Source of the DNA: Ruminococcaceae bacterium UBA1375
GTDB lineage: Bacteria > Bacillota > Clostridia > Oscillospirales > Ruminococcaceae
Assembly: GCA_002305795.1 (NCBI GenBank)
Contig: DBRF01000017.1
Span: 37,587-101,586, forward strand
DNA: 64,000 bases
Direction: 5' to 3'
Shown: piece by piece, positions 42,992 to 52,224 of the stretch
Layout: the number at the start of each line of letters is the position of its first letter
How positions within the stretch are numbered: position 1 is the stretch's first letter
The notes under the pieces: generated by a model
Told to the model about the DNA's origin: nothing
Database searches by the model: none
What the model saw: the letters and a program-made list of their open reading frames with translations, nothing else
Program-made: the position numbers and the translations under genes

Positions 42992-45154
42992 TCAGTGTTT
43001 CTTCCGTCCAAACAGTCTGGCAAAGAATCCCTCTTTCTTCTCCGGTGCAGCCGGGAAGGCAGCCGGCTGGAACTGCTGGGCCTGCTGAGCCTGCAGATAA
43101 GCCTGCTGGAAGAAATACTGCTGGCTGTCCAAAGGCTCTTCCCCTTCCTGGACGCGATAAACATAGCTGCCGTCCGGCTGCTGAATCCGGGCCTTTTGGT
43201 TGTCCCGGAACATAATGTCCAGGATTTCCTCCAGCTGCTGTTTCAGCGCCGAATCCACAATGGGGGCGCCAACCTCCACCCGGTGTTCGGTGTTCCGGGT
43301 CATAAAGTCGGCGGAGGCGATGTAGAGCTTCTTCCGCTCCCCTACCCCGAAGCTGTAGATTCGGGCGTGCTCCAGATACCGGCCCACAATGCTGATGATG
43401 GTGATATTGGGATAGATGGGCTTCATGCAGCAGATGCCCCGGACCACCATCTCCACCGGCACCCCGGCAGCGGCCGCTTCATACAGCTTATCAATCAGAT
43501 CTTTATCGGTGACGGAGTTCATCTTCAACCGAATTTTGGCCGGTTCCCCCCGTTTGGCAAAGGCGATTTCCTCGTCGATCATGCTGACAATCCGGCTCTT
43601 GCAGCACAAAGGCGCCACCAGCAAATTTTCCACCGATTCCACTACTGTGCCGGTAAACAGACTGTTGAACACCACCGACGCATCGGCGGCGATCTCCGGC
43701 CGGGAGGTCATAAAGGAAAGGTCGGTGTAAATGCGGGAGGTCTTTTCGTTGTAGTTGCCGGTGCCGACCTGGGTGGTGTACTTGATTTTGTTGCCCACCT
43801 TCCGGGTAATCAGGCAGAGCTTGGAGTGGACCTTATAGCCGGGCAGGCCGTAAATCACGTTGCAACCCGCTTCTTCCAGCCGCCTGGACCAGTCAATGTT
43901 GTTTTCTTCATCGAACCTGGCCCGCAGCTCCACCATCACCCCCACTTCCTTGCCGTTTTCCGCAGCCTGGATTAAGGCGTTGACGATCTTGGAGTGCTTT
44001 GCCACCCGGTACAGGGTGATTTTGATGGAGATGACATCCGGGTCCTTGGCGGCTTCCTTCAACAGCCGCAGGAAGGGGTCCATGGAGTGGTAGGGATAAT
44101 AGAACAGCAAATCCTTCCGCTCAATCTGAGCCATCATGGACTCCTGCTCATTGACCTGGTTGGAAAGCTGGGGCTCCTGGGGCGGGAAGAACAGTTTGGG
44201 ATGCTGTTTTGCCACCATATCTTCCATGGCGTAGGCAAAGGAGAGGTCCAGGGGGCTGGTGTCCACAAACACCTGCTCCGGCTGCAGGGTCAGCTGCTGG
44301 CAGAAGTAGTTCTTCAAATTATCGCTCACCGGGCTGTTCAGCTCCAACCGCACCGGAGCCAGACGGCGGCGCTTTTTCAGCAGCTCCTCCATGGCGGTGC
44401 GGAAGTCGATTTCCAGTTCATCGGAATCCTCCACATTGATGTCGGCGTTGCGGGTGATTCGGAAGATGGTTTTTTCCAGCACCTGGTGCTTGTTAAACAC
44501 CTGTTCCGCAAAAAAGCAGATTAAATCCTCCGCCAGCACAAATTTCACGCTGTCTTCCCCGCTGGGCAGGATAATCAACCGGTTGAACAGGCCGCTGGAC
44601 GAAATGATGCCCAGCCGCACATCTCCGGACTTAGAGGCCAGATTTACCCCCACATAAATTTCCTTGTTTTTCAGGAAAGGAAAGGGTTGGCGCTTGTCGA
44701 TGATCTGAGGGGAAATCAAGGGCATAATCTCCCGTTCAAAATAGAGCTGCAAATATTGGTACTCCGCCGGATCCAGGCTGGACATGGTGAGCTGCTGCAC
44801 CCCTTCTTTGGAGAGCTTGCCCATGAGCTTGTGGTAGCCGGTATCCTTCCGGGGCAGGAGGTTGCGCACCTCCTGATAGATGGCCTTGAGCTGCTGCTGG
44901 GCGGTCATGCCGGTACGGGCATCCACCGCTTTTTTGTTGGCAATGTGCTGGTCAAATAAACTCCCCACCCGCACCATAAAAAACTCATCCAAATTACTTT
45001 GAAAGATAGCCACGAATTTCAGCCGCTCATACCGCGGCACTCGATGGTCTTCGCTCTCTTCCAGCACCCGCTCATTGAATTGCAGCCAACTCAGTTCTCG
45101 ATTGGTGTACCGAGAGGTGGTTTGTTCCTCCTTGCGCTCCGCCTGTTTTTTCAT
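42992..45154 (-). CDS. ppk1: Polyphosphate kinase 1
   Basis: 720 residues, the normal PPK1 length, with the N-terminal domain (YTNRELSWLQFNERVLEE), head domain and two phospholipase-D-like C-terminal domains. Seen are the KITLYRVAKHSK segment and the autophosphorylated histidine region GYKVHSKLCLI. A Gln/Ala/Pro-rich tail (about 665-720) is an extra. It makes inorganic polyphosphate from ATP. It lies 53 bases downstream of a Ppx/GppA phosphatase gene, giving a synthesis/breakdown pair. Confidence 0.95.
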   Translation of the reverse strand: MKKQAERKEEQTTSRYTNRELSWLQFNERVLEESEDHRVPRYERLKFVAIFQSNLDEFFMVRVGSLFDQHIANKKAVDARTGMTAQQQLKAIYQEVRNLLPRKDTGYHKLMGKLSKEGVQQLTMSSLDPAEYQYLQLYFEREIMPLISPQIIDKRQPFPFLKNKEIYVGVNLASKSGDVRLGIISSSGLFNRLIILPSGEDSVKFVLAEDLICFFAEQVFNKHQVLEKTIFRITRNADINVEDSDELEIDFRTAMEELLKKRRRLAPVRLELNSPVSDNLKNYFCQQLTLQPEQVFVDTSPLDLSFAYAMEDMVAKQHPKLFFPPQEPQLSNQVNEQESMMAQIERKDLLFYYPYHSMDPFLRLLKEAAKDPDVISIKITLYRVAKHSKIVNALIQAAENGKEVGVMVELRARFDEENNIDWSRRLEEAGCNVIYGLPGYKVHSKLCLITRKVGNKIKYTTQVGTGNYNEKTSRIYTDLSFMTSRPEIAADASVVFNSLFTGTVVESVENLLVAPLCCKSRIVSMIDEEIAFAKRGEPAKIRLKMNSVTDKDLIDKLYEAAAAGVPVEMVVRGICCMKPIYPNITIISIVGRYLEHARIYSFGVGERKKLYIASADFMTRNTEHRVEVGAPIVDSALKQQLEEILDIMFRDNQKARIQQPDGSYVYRVQEGEEPLDSQQYFFQQAYLQAQQAQQFQPAAFPAAPEKKEGFFARLFGRKKH

Positions 45155-45207
45155 GTTGTTACTTCCTCTCTATCCCAAATGATTTCTTTTCAACCTGTAT
45201 TCCCATT

Positions 45208-46092
45208 TCAAGTGTGACGGTGAATCCAGTCCAGCAGCCAGCCTTCCCGGACGCTGCTGGAAGAAATCTGCACCGTTTCCACCCCAAACAATCCAATCAC
45301 CGTTAAAATCACCAGCATCCCCGGCACACAGGTCACCAGCCGCCCGGGGTCCGCCGCTAAAATTTCTTCTTTGGCCTGCCCGGGATGCTCCAGGTACCGC
45401 TCCTTCAACGCTTCCAGCTCCGCCGCTGAAATTCTGCCCTCCGGCGCATGGAGCAGCTGTTTCAGCAATCGGGCGCTGCCCCCCATCAGGTACAGGGTGG
45501 AAAAGGAAAGGCCGTCAAACGCCTTAGCCGATTCCAGCACTTCCCTGGCTTTCTGCTGAATGGCCTGAGCTTCCTGCCGGGTGGGCAGTTCTCCCGCCAC
45601 AAACTGCTGCTTCATCTTCAAAGCCCCCAGGAAAAAACTTTCGCTGGGACCGGGCTTCCCCTCCAGCCAGGTGAAAAGCTGGGTGCTGCCCCCGCCCAAA
45701 TCCTGGCCCAAAAAGGAATCCTCTTTGGCAGTGAGGCGCATACCCAGAAGGTTGTAATAGGCTTCCTGTTCCCCAGAAATAGGGTGAATGGTGATGCCGG
45801 TTTGCTGCCGCACCTGAGCAATTACCTGAGCCTGGTTGGTGATCTGCCGCAGGCTGGCGGTGGAAAAGCATTCCAGCTGTTCGATGGCCTTTTCCCGGCA
45901 GATTTCCTGGTATTCCACCAGCACTTCCACCAGCCGCTGCACCCCTTCTGGGGACAGCCTGTCGCCTTCAATATAGTTGAGGATCTTCACAAACCGAGCT
46001 TGAAAATCCAACGGCGTAAACTGTGTTCCCTGAATTTGATACAGGGCTAACTTCACGGTATTGGAACCCAAATCAATCAAACCCAGCCGCAT
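45208..46092 (-). CDS. ppx: Ppx/GppA family phosphatase (exopolyphosphatase)
   Basis: 294 residues from the ATG at 46092, which follows AAGGAGG; the extra ten codons upstream would cover that site. Actin-like ATPase fold: IDLGSNTVKLALY (phosphate 1 motif), SGEQEAYYN and DLGGGSTQL. Short form without the HD-type C-terminal domain. It removes phosphate from polyphosphate or pppGpp. Upstream neighbour of ppk1 on the same strand. Confidence 0.85.
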   Translation of the reverse strand: MRLGLIDLGSNTVKLALYQIQGTQFTPLDFQARFVKILNYIEGDRLSPEGVQRLVEVLVEYQEICREKAIEQLECFSTASLRQITNQAQVIAQVRQQTGITIHPISGEQEAYYNLLGMRLTAKEDSFLGQDLGGGSTQLFTWLEGKPGPSESFFLGALKMKQQFVAGELPTRQEAQAIQQKAREVLESAKAFDGLSFSTLYLMGGSARLLKQLLHAPEGRISAAELEALKERYLEHPGQAKEEILAADPGRLVTCVPGMLVILTVIGLFGVETVQISSSSVREGWLLDWIHRHT

Positions 46093-46231
46093 GCTTTTCC
46101 TCCTTTTGCGCAGCGAAAGCATTTGCTTCGCTTAAAAGCTGCTCTCTGCCAATCATTATACCAGAACCAAGGCTTGCCGCAAAGGCTTTCCCCGAAAAAC
46201 TCTGTAAGTTCTTTGTAAAATTTTGCCGTGA

Positions 46232-46261
46232 TAAAAAAAGCGGACGCCTTCAAGCGCCCGC
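46232..46261 (-). terminator. Terminator after the 50-residue protein gene
   Basis: Minus strand GCGGGCGC, five-base loop, GCGTCCGC (one G-U pair), then TTTTTTT. Confidence 0.78.
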
Positions 46262-46277
46262 CCAAAAGACGTTCCTT

Positions 46278-46430
46278 TTACTGAACGCCGCATTCGTCGT
46301 ATTCTTTCCACTTTTCTTCGTAGGCTTTATCGTCCAGGAGCCGGCACACCAATGCCACGCCGGCTGCAATCAGGACACCTAATCCAACAACAAATGCCAG
46401 TGTGCTCCAAAATCCTTTGAATTTTTCCAT
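46278..46430 (-). CDS. Small single-pass membrane protein, 50 residues
   Basis: Encodes a 50-residue protein with one hydrophobic helix (about 8-31, FWSTLAFVVGLGVLIAAG) and an acidic/basic tail ending YDECGVQ. AAGGAG lies 12 bases before the ATG, a little far. A terminator follows the stop. No family is recognised, but composition and flanking signals support a real gene. Confidence 0.55.
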   Translation of the reverse strand: MEKFKGFWSTLAFVVGLGVLIAAGVALVCRLLDDKAYEEKWKEYDECGVQ

Positions 46431-46617
46431 AATGGGGCCACGCTCCTTCCCTGATGCAGGTGTTACTTTACTTCTCTATGATACCCCATTCACAAGGGCT
46501 TGTCAACCGTTTTTTCTGAGAAAAACAGGCAAAATTGAACAAATCTCAAAAATTTGTGCAGTTTCTTTTTGCCATTTTCACAACACCCCTTTTGGGCTGC
46601 TTTCCCGCAATTCCGGC

Positions 46618-46881
46618 TTACTTCTCTTCCGGCTGGGCTGTCTGAGACTCCAGTGCCTGCAGGCATTTCCGGCAAACGTTTTTGCCCTTATACTCCACCA
46701 GATCCTGATCCGAATGGCAGAAAACGCAGGTAGGCTGGTATTTTTCCAGCACCATCCGATCTCCTTCCACATAAAACTCCAAATAATCTCCTTCCTCAAT
46801 CTGGAAGGTGCGCCGCAACTCCTTGGGGATGACGATGCGCCCCAAAGAATCTAGTTGTCTGGTAATTCCTGTTTCTTTCAC
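46618..46881 (-). CDS. AbrB/SpoVT-type regulator with C-terminal zinc ribbon
   Basis: 87 residues from a GTG that follows AGGAAAGGA, giving the usual KETGITRQLDSLGRIVIPKELR start; an earlier ATG lacks a ribosome site. The swapped-hairpin DNA-binding domain fills 1-45, then CVFC and CRKC form a probable zinc ribbon. This architecture is common in Clostridia as a transition-state or sporulation-linked regulator. It sits right after the activase genes on the same strand and may be co-transcribed. Confidence 0.85.
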   Translation of the reverse strand: MKETGITRQLDSLGRIVIPKELRRTFQIEEGDYLEFYVEGDRMVLEKYQPTCVFCHSDQDLVEYKGKNVCRKCLQALESQTAQPEEK

Positions 46882-46920
46882 AATACTCGTCCTTTCCTGA
46901 TACGGCGTGATTGCCATGGC

Positions 46921-48222
46921 TTACTTGTTTGGTTGGTCGTTTTGCTTAGATAATTTCTGCATCCGTTTGGCATTGGCGATCATCAGCTTGATCCGGTTCT
47001 CCTGGTTGATGGCCGTGGCGCCCGGGTCATAGTCAATGGCTACAATATTGGCGGTTGGGTTATTTTCTTTGATCAGGCGGATCATGCCTTTGCCCGCCAC
47101 ATGGTTGGGCAGGCAGCCGAAGGGCTGGGTACAGACAATGTTGGGGGTGCCAGTGTGGATCAGCTCCAGCATTTCTGCCGTGAGCAGCCACCCTTCTCCC
47201 ATTTTATTGCCGTAGCCCACATATCCCTTCACCAGTTCCTTGATCTGGTCAAAGGTCATGCCGGCATGATAACGGGGGTGACGGGCAATGGCGGCGTGAA
47301 GGTCTCGCTCCCAGCCGATGAGGTAATCCTCAAACCAGGACGCGATGCTGTGCTTGAGAAAACCGCCGCCGTACAGGTCTGGGTCTACCTTCCGGTTGTC
47401 CACCTTAAAGATGACAAAATCCATCAGGCCCGGCACCACTACCTCCACTCCTTCGCTTTGCAGGAAGGCTTCCAGGTTATTATTGCCCAAGGGAGCGTAT
47501 TTTACAAAAATCTCCCCTACAATTCCCACTTTGATTTTGTCCGGGTCCGGGGTAATGGGAATCTGATCAAAGTCGCAGAGAATCTTTTCAATGTTTTCCT
47601 GCACCTTTTTGTAGGTGACGTTTTTGCTGTCCTGGTATTCCTTCACCAATTTATCTGCCCAGCGGTCCACCGCAGCGTCGCTGTCCCCGGGATTATTTTC
47701 GTAGGGGCGGGTCTGGTTGGCCAGCATCATCAGCAAATCTCCGTAGACAATGCTGTAAATCAACTGCTTGACCAACGGCAGGGTCAGGGAGAAGCCGGGA
47801 TTTTTCTCCATGCCGGACAGGTTCAAGCTGATCACCGGGATGTCTTCAAAGCCGGTCTTTTTCAGCGCCTTGCGCAGCAGGTGAATGTAGTTGCTGGCCC
47901 GGCAGCCGCCGCCGGTCTGGGTAATCATCAGGGCCACTTTATTCAGGTCGTACTTGCCGCTTTTCAGGGCGTTGATCAGCTGCCCGATCACCAGCAGCGC
48001 CGGATAGCAGGTATCGTTGTGGACATCGTGCAGGCCTTCGTTTACAATCTCCCGGCCGGAAGAGGTCAGGGGAACTACATTGTATCCTGCCTGTTGGAAG
48101 GCTTTGGCAAACAGCTTAAAATGCACCGGCAGCATATTGGGCGCCAGAATGGTGTAGCCTTCCTCCCGCATCTGCTTGGTGAACAGCACCCGTCCGGTTT
48201 TATCCCGTACAATTTCTGCCAT
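46921..48222 (-). CDS. 2-hydroxyacyl-CoA dehydratase-like subunit (activase partner)
   Basis: 433 residues of the HgdB-like/DUF2229-related family, with conserved cysteines (NDTCYPALLVIG, TGGGCRASNY, CTQPFGCLPNH) suited to an iron-sulfur cluster. In many Firmicutes this region is the C-terminal part of one protein of about 1400 residues together with the activase domains; here it is a separate gene three bases after the 990-residue protein (sum 1423). The reaction of the combined system is not established. Confidence 0.82.
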   Translation of the reverse strand: MAEIVRDKTGRVLFTKQMREEGYTILAPNMLPVHFKLFAKAFQQAGYNVVPLTSSGREIVNEGLHDVHNDTCYPALLVIGQLINALKSGKYDLNKVALMITQTGGGCRASNYIHLLRKALKKTGFEDIPVISLNLSGMEKNPGFSLTLPLVKQLIYSIVYGDLLMMLANQTRPYENNPGDSDAAVDRWADKLVKEYQDSKNVTYKKVQENIEKILCDFDQIPITPDPDKIKVGIVGEIFVKYAPLGNNNLEAFLQSEGVEVVVPGLMDFVIFKVDNRKVDPDLYGGGFLKHSIASWFEDYLIGWERDLHAAIARHPRYHAGMTFDQIKELVKGYVGYGNKMGEGWLLTAEMLELIHTGTPNIVCTQPFGCLPNHVAGKGMIRLIKENNPTANIVAIDYDPGATAINQENRIKLMIANAKRMQKLSKQNDQPNK

Positions 48223-48225
48223 GGC

Positions 48226-51198
48226 TTATCCCTCCTTCTGTGCAGCGGCAAGCCGCTTGGCCTGTTCCTGCTTTTCCTCGATGGCGGCCAGCAGGCTGCG
48301 GATCCGAATCCGCACCGCACCCAGATTGTTGATTTCATCAATCTTCAGCTGGGTGTACAGTTTGCCGCCCTCCTCCAGAATCAGCCGCACTTCGTCGGTG
48401 GTAATGGCGTCGATGCCGCAGCCGAAGGAAACGGTCTGGATCAGCTCCATATCCGGCTGGGTGGTGACATATCGGGCGGCGTTGTACAGCCGGGAATGGT
48501 AGGTCCACTGGTTGAGGACGTGAACCTTCTGCTTCTTGGGGGTGGCCAGATGAGCCACTGCATCCTCGGTAAGCAGCACCAGGCCGAAGGAAGAAAGGAG
48601 CTTGTCAATGCCGTGGTTGATTTCCGGGTCGATGTGGTAAGGCCGTCCGGCCATCACAATAATTCGCTGGCCATAGTCCCTGGCATGGCGGATATACATA
48701 TCCCCCTTGCTGCGGATGTCCTCCATCCACACCTCATAAGCCCCGTAAGCCGCCTTGGTGGCTCGGGAAATGAGCTGCTGGGAGAAGCGGAATTTATCCT
48801 TGAAATACTCGTAGGCTTTCTTTTCAAAGTCTTTGGGGCGGTGGAGGCCGAAGTATCCGTTGTAAAATTCCACGTCCTTCAGCACGTCCATATTGGCTTC
48901 CAGCAATTCCGGATAATAGGCTACCACCGGGCAGTTGTAGTGGTTGTCCCCTTCCTTTTCATCCAGGTTGTAGGGCATGCAGGGATAGAAAATCCGCTTC
49001 ACCCCTTTTTCCAGCAGGTTGATGATGTGGCCGTGCATCAGCTTGGCGGGGTAACATACCGTATCCGAGGGGATGGTAGACTGCCCCTTGCGGTACAGCG
49101 CCCGGCTGGAGGGGTCGCTGATCACCACTTCAAAGCCCAGGGTGGTCAAAAAGGCGTGCCAGAAGGGGATAAGCTCATACATGTTCAGCCCCATAGGGAT
49201 GCCGATCTTGCCCAAGCCCCCGTCTACGCCGTGAAGCTGGGCGATTTTTTCCTGCTTATAGCGAATCATGTTGGGGATATTTTCATCCACCTTCACCCCG
49301 GTGGGCTTTTCGCAGCGGTTCCCGGAGATAAACCGGCGGCCACCGTCGAAGATGTTCACCGTCAGGTTGCAGTGGTTGCCGCAGCCCTTGCAGGTCACCG
49401 TCTGGCTCTTGTGGGTGAAGTTTTTCAGCCCTTCCCCCATCAAAGTGTTGGAGTGGCTGAGGTGCTTGTCCTTGGCGTACAGCGCCGCACCGTAAGCACC
49501 CATCAAACCGGCGATGGAGGGACGGATCACGTTCCGGCCCATCTCCAATTCAAAGGAGCGGAGGATGGCGTCGCTAAGGAAGGTGCCACCCTGCACCACA
49601 ATGTTTTCTCCCAAATCTTTGGGAGAGGACGCCCGAATCACCTTGTACACTGCGTTTTTGGTGACGCTGATGGAAAGGCCGGCGGAGATGTCCTCCAAGG
49701 TGGCCCCTTCCTTCTGAGCCTGCTTCACCGAGGAGTTCATAAACACAGTACAGCGACTGCCCAAATCCACCGGATGTTTGGCAAACAGTCCCTTTTGGGC
49801 AAAGGTAGCCACGTCGTAGCCCATGGACTTGGCAAAAGTCTCCACAAAGGAGCCACAGCCGGAAGAACAGGCTTCGTTTAACACAATGTTGTCGATGACC
49901 CCATTGTGTACTTTAAAGCATTTAATGTCCTGCCCGCCGATATCCAGCACAAAATCCACATTGGGATTGAAGTGGGCGGCGGCTTTCAGGTGAGCCACCG
50001 TCTCCACCAGACCACCGTCGATCTCAAAGGCGCTGCGGATTAAGTCTTCCCCGTAACCGGTAACGGCGCTGCCCGCCAAAGTAATCCGGTCCCCGCAAAG
50101 CTCTTCAATCTTCATCAGCTGCTCCCGCACCACATGAACGGGATTGCCCTGGTTGGAGCTGTAGTACTCATACAAAATGCCGCAGTTTTCGTCAATCAGC
50201 ACCACTTTGGTGGTGGTGGAGCCACAGTCAATGCCCAGATAGGCTTTGCCCCGGTAGTTTTCAATGGGAACAGTTCCCACGGTAGCTTTGGCGTGCCGAG
50301 CCTTAAACTCGTCATACTCCTCTTGGGAAGCAAACAGCGGCGGCATCCGCAGGGTGGTGACTTCTTCGTCGGCGGCAGATTCCAGAGCCTGCACCAAGCC
50401 CTCAAAGTCAAAGGTCTTGCCGTCGTCCAGAGCATAAATAGCGCTGCCCATAGCCACAGCGTAGAGGGAAAATTCCGGGAAGATAGCGTGTTCTTCATCC
50501 AGCTTCAAGGTTTCCACAAACCGCTTCCGCAAACCGGTGAAAAAGTAAAGAGGGCCGCCCAAGAACAGTACCTTGCCCTGGATCTTCCGACCCTGAGCCA
50601 AGCCGGTGATGGTCTGATCCACCACGGCCTGAAAGATGGAGGCGGCGATGTTTTCCTTTTTGGCGCCCTGATTCAGCAGGGGCTGAATGTCGGTTTTGGC
50701 AAATACCCCGCACCGGGAAGCGATGGAATAGATGAACTCGCTGTGGGCACTGAGCCGGTCCAGTTCTTCCGGGGTCACATTGAGCAGAGTGGCCATCTGG
50801 TCGATGAAGGCGCCGGTGCCTCCGGCGCAGCTGCCGTTCATCCGCTCTTCAAAGGTGCCGTTTTTGTCAAAAAACAGGATTTTGGCATCTTCGCCACCCA
50901 GTTCGATGACCACATCGGTATCAGGGAACTGGCGGCGCACCAATTCGGAAGTGGCAAACACCTCTTGGACGAAAGGGATGTCCGCCGCTTTTGCCATGCC
51001 CAGGCCGGCGCTTCCCGCCACGGCGACGCTGAACTGCTTCCCTACCAGAAAAGGCTTTGCTTCTTGAATGAGTTCCAAGGTTTTGCTCCGCACCTGAGAA
51101 CGATGGCGCTCGTATTTGCGGAAAATCACTTCGCCATCCTGCCACACCACAACCTTGGCGGTGGTGGAGCCGATATCAATTCCAACAGAGACCTGCAT
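48226..51198 (-). CDS. Acyl-CoA dehydratase activase (BadF/BcrA family, duplicated) with DUF2229
   Basis: 990 residues. Two ASKHA ATPase domains in tandem: the first opens VGIDIGSTTAKVVV and has GSCAGGTGAFIDQ and ASRCGVFAKTD; the second opens LGIDCGSTTTKVVL and has SSGCGSFVETFAK and GSRCTVFMNSS. A DUF2229-type region follows from about 640, with a CKGCGNHCN cysteine cluster, and the C-terminus carries more conserved Cys. Family members use ATP to inject an electron into a 2-hydroxyacyl-CoA dehydratase. The substrate enzyme is not evident nearby; the partner protein is the next gene. Confidence 0.9.
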   Translation of the reverse strand: MQVSVGIDIGSTTAKVVVWQDGEVIFRKYERHRSQVRSKTLELIQEAKPFLVGKQFSVAVAGSAGLGMAKAADIPFVQEVFATSELVRRQFPDTDVVIELGGEDAKILFFDKNGTFEERMNGSCAGGTGAFIDQMATLLNVTPEELDRLSAHSEFIYSIASRCGVFAKTDIQPLLNQGAKKENIAASIFQAVVDQTITGLAQGRKIQGKVLFLGGPLYFFTGLRKRFVETLKLDEEHAIFPEFSLYAVAMGSAIYALDDGKTFDFEGLVQALESAADEEVTTLRMPPLFASQEEYDEFKARHAKATVGTVPIENYRGKAYLGIDCGSTTTKVVLIDENCGILYEYYSSNQGNPVHVVREQLMKIEELCGDRITLAGSAVTGYGEDLIRSAFEIDGGLVETVAHLKAAAHFNPNVDFVLDIGGQDIKCFKVHNGVIDNIVLNEACSSGCGSFVETFAKSMGYDVATFAQKGLFAKHPVDLGSRCTVFMNSSVKQAQKEGATLEDISAGLSISVTKNAVYKVIRASSPKDLGENIVVQGGTFLSDAILRSFELEMGRNVIRPSIAGLMGAYGAALYAKDKHLSHSNTLMGEGLKNFTHKSQTVTCKGCGNHCNLTVNIFDGGRRFISGNRCEKPTGVKVDENIPNMIRYKQEKIAQLHGVDGGLGKIGIPMGLNMYELIPFWHAFLTTLGFEVVISDPSSRALYRKGQSTIPSDTVCYPAKLMHGHIINLLEKGVKRIFYPCMPYNLDEKEGDNHYNCPVVAYYPELLEANMDVLKDVEFYNGYFGLHRPKDFEKKAYEYFKDKFRFSQQLISRATKAAYGAYEVWMEDIRSKGDMYIRHARDYGQRIIVMAGRPYHIDPEINHGIDKLLSSFGLVLLTEDAVAHLATPKKQKVHVLNQWTYHSRLYNAARYVTTQPDMELIQTVSFGCGIDAITTDEVRLILEEGGKLYTQLKIDEINNLGAVRIRIRSLLAAIEEKQEQAKRLAAAQKEG

Positions 51199-51264
51199 AT
51201 TACTCTATTCTCCAATCTATCCTAAAAAACGGATAACTTGTCCATGGTAAATCCATTCTTGTTT

Positions 51265-51293
51265 ATTATAGCCCAACCCTTTCAAACTCGCAA
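51265..51293 (-). promoter_or_regulatory. Promoter of the activase operon
   Basis: Minus strand TTGCGA, 17-base spacer, TATAAT, about 65 bases before the activase ATG. Confidence 0.72.
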
Positions 51294-51370
51294 GCCCAAA
51301 AGCCAACGAAAAGACAAACATTCAGTCTTTGGACACAATTTGGTCATTTTTGTTCTTTTTTTCCATAAAC

Positions 51371-51399
51371 TTGCAATTATCGCCAAAAGAAGCTATAAT
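51371..51399 (+). promoter_or_regulatory. Promoter of the signal-peptidase-like gene
   Basis: TTGCAA, 17-base spacer, TATAAT at 51394-51399. The -10 overlaps the first in-frame ATG, so the true start must lie downstream (TTG at 51434 with GAGGTG). Confidence 0.78.
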
Positions 51400-51433
51400 G
51401 ATGAAAAGACACTTTTTGAATGAGGTGACGGAT

Positions 51434-52184
51434 TTGGCCAGAAAAAAGGCTGGAAAAATCGGCCGTGGATTGCTGTGGCTGGCGGCGGTGGTTTTGCTGC
51501 TGGCAGGGGTATTATTTTTCGTTTTCACTGCTCTGGTACATCAGGGGCAGCTCCCCTTCGGCTATCAAATCACCTTGATACAGCAGTCCAGCTGCGACAT
51601 TCCCCTCACCGACACTTTGGTACTGACCCGGCAGCAGGACAGCTATGCTCCCGGGGACAGCGTGGTCTTTTACCGGCAGGGGGAAAGTTCCGCTCAGCCA
51701 GACTGCGGCACCCTGCAAAACCTGGAAGAAGGGCTGGGGGGTAACCGACCAATCCGGCGCCGTAGCTTTGCTTACTTCAGAATCCGTTACCGGAAAAATC
51801 CTGCTCTGTTTCCCCACCCTGGGAAAATTGGCGGCTTGGGTCAACGGCCCCGCCCAAAGCTCCCTGCTCTTTTGGGTCGGCATTCTGCTGGGCGTAGTGC
51901 TGTTGAGTTTGGCAGCGCTGCTGATGGTTTCCGCCTTCCGCGCAAAAAGGCCCACTCCCCTGCCCGCCCGAAGCAGCCAAGCGGCGTATCAGCCGGAAAC
52001 GGAACTGAGCCCGGTGAAACTCTTTTCCCTGGACACTGAAGAGCTGTCCCCGCCTTCTCAACCTCAATTTTCCCCGGAGGACGGCCATTATCCCAGCCCC
52101 GAAGAACTGGAAGCGCTGCCCTGGCGGAAATATGCAGTGCAGGAAGACGTACCCCTGCACAAAGAAACCCCTGCGGAAAAATAA
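51434..52184 (+). CDS. Signal-peptidase-like membrane protein, frame-shifted
   Basis: Starts at TTG 51434, six bases after GAGGTG. The first frame gives an N-terminal helix (GLLWLAAVVLLLAGVLFFVF) and an outer domain with YAPGDSVVFY; the frame shifts by +1 at the G6 run 51736-51741. With one G removed the protein continues (GVTDQSGAVAL, GKILLCFPTLGKLAAWVN), a second helix and a Pro/Glu-rich cytoplasmic tail, about 249 residues. Layout and the GD.V.F and P.LG elements resemble SipW/S26 signal peptidases, but no Ser-Met active site is seen, so it may be non-catalytic. Homopolymer sequencing error is possible. Confidence 0.55.
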
Positions 52185-52214
52185 AAACGCCGCCCAGCAA
52201 GGAACGGCGTTTTA
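52184..52214. terminator. Bidirectional terminator
   Basis: AAAACGCCG, twelve-base loop, CGGCGTTTT, between convergent genes. Confidence 0.82.
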
Positions 52215-52224
52215 AATCTTAAAT

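Noticed and set aside
47101..49881. 926-codon plus-strand open frame
   Set aside because: Lies wholly antisense to the activase and dehydratase-like genes. It has no ribosome site and its peptide is His/Val/Gln-rich nonsense caused by GC-rich codon bias on the other strand.
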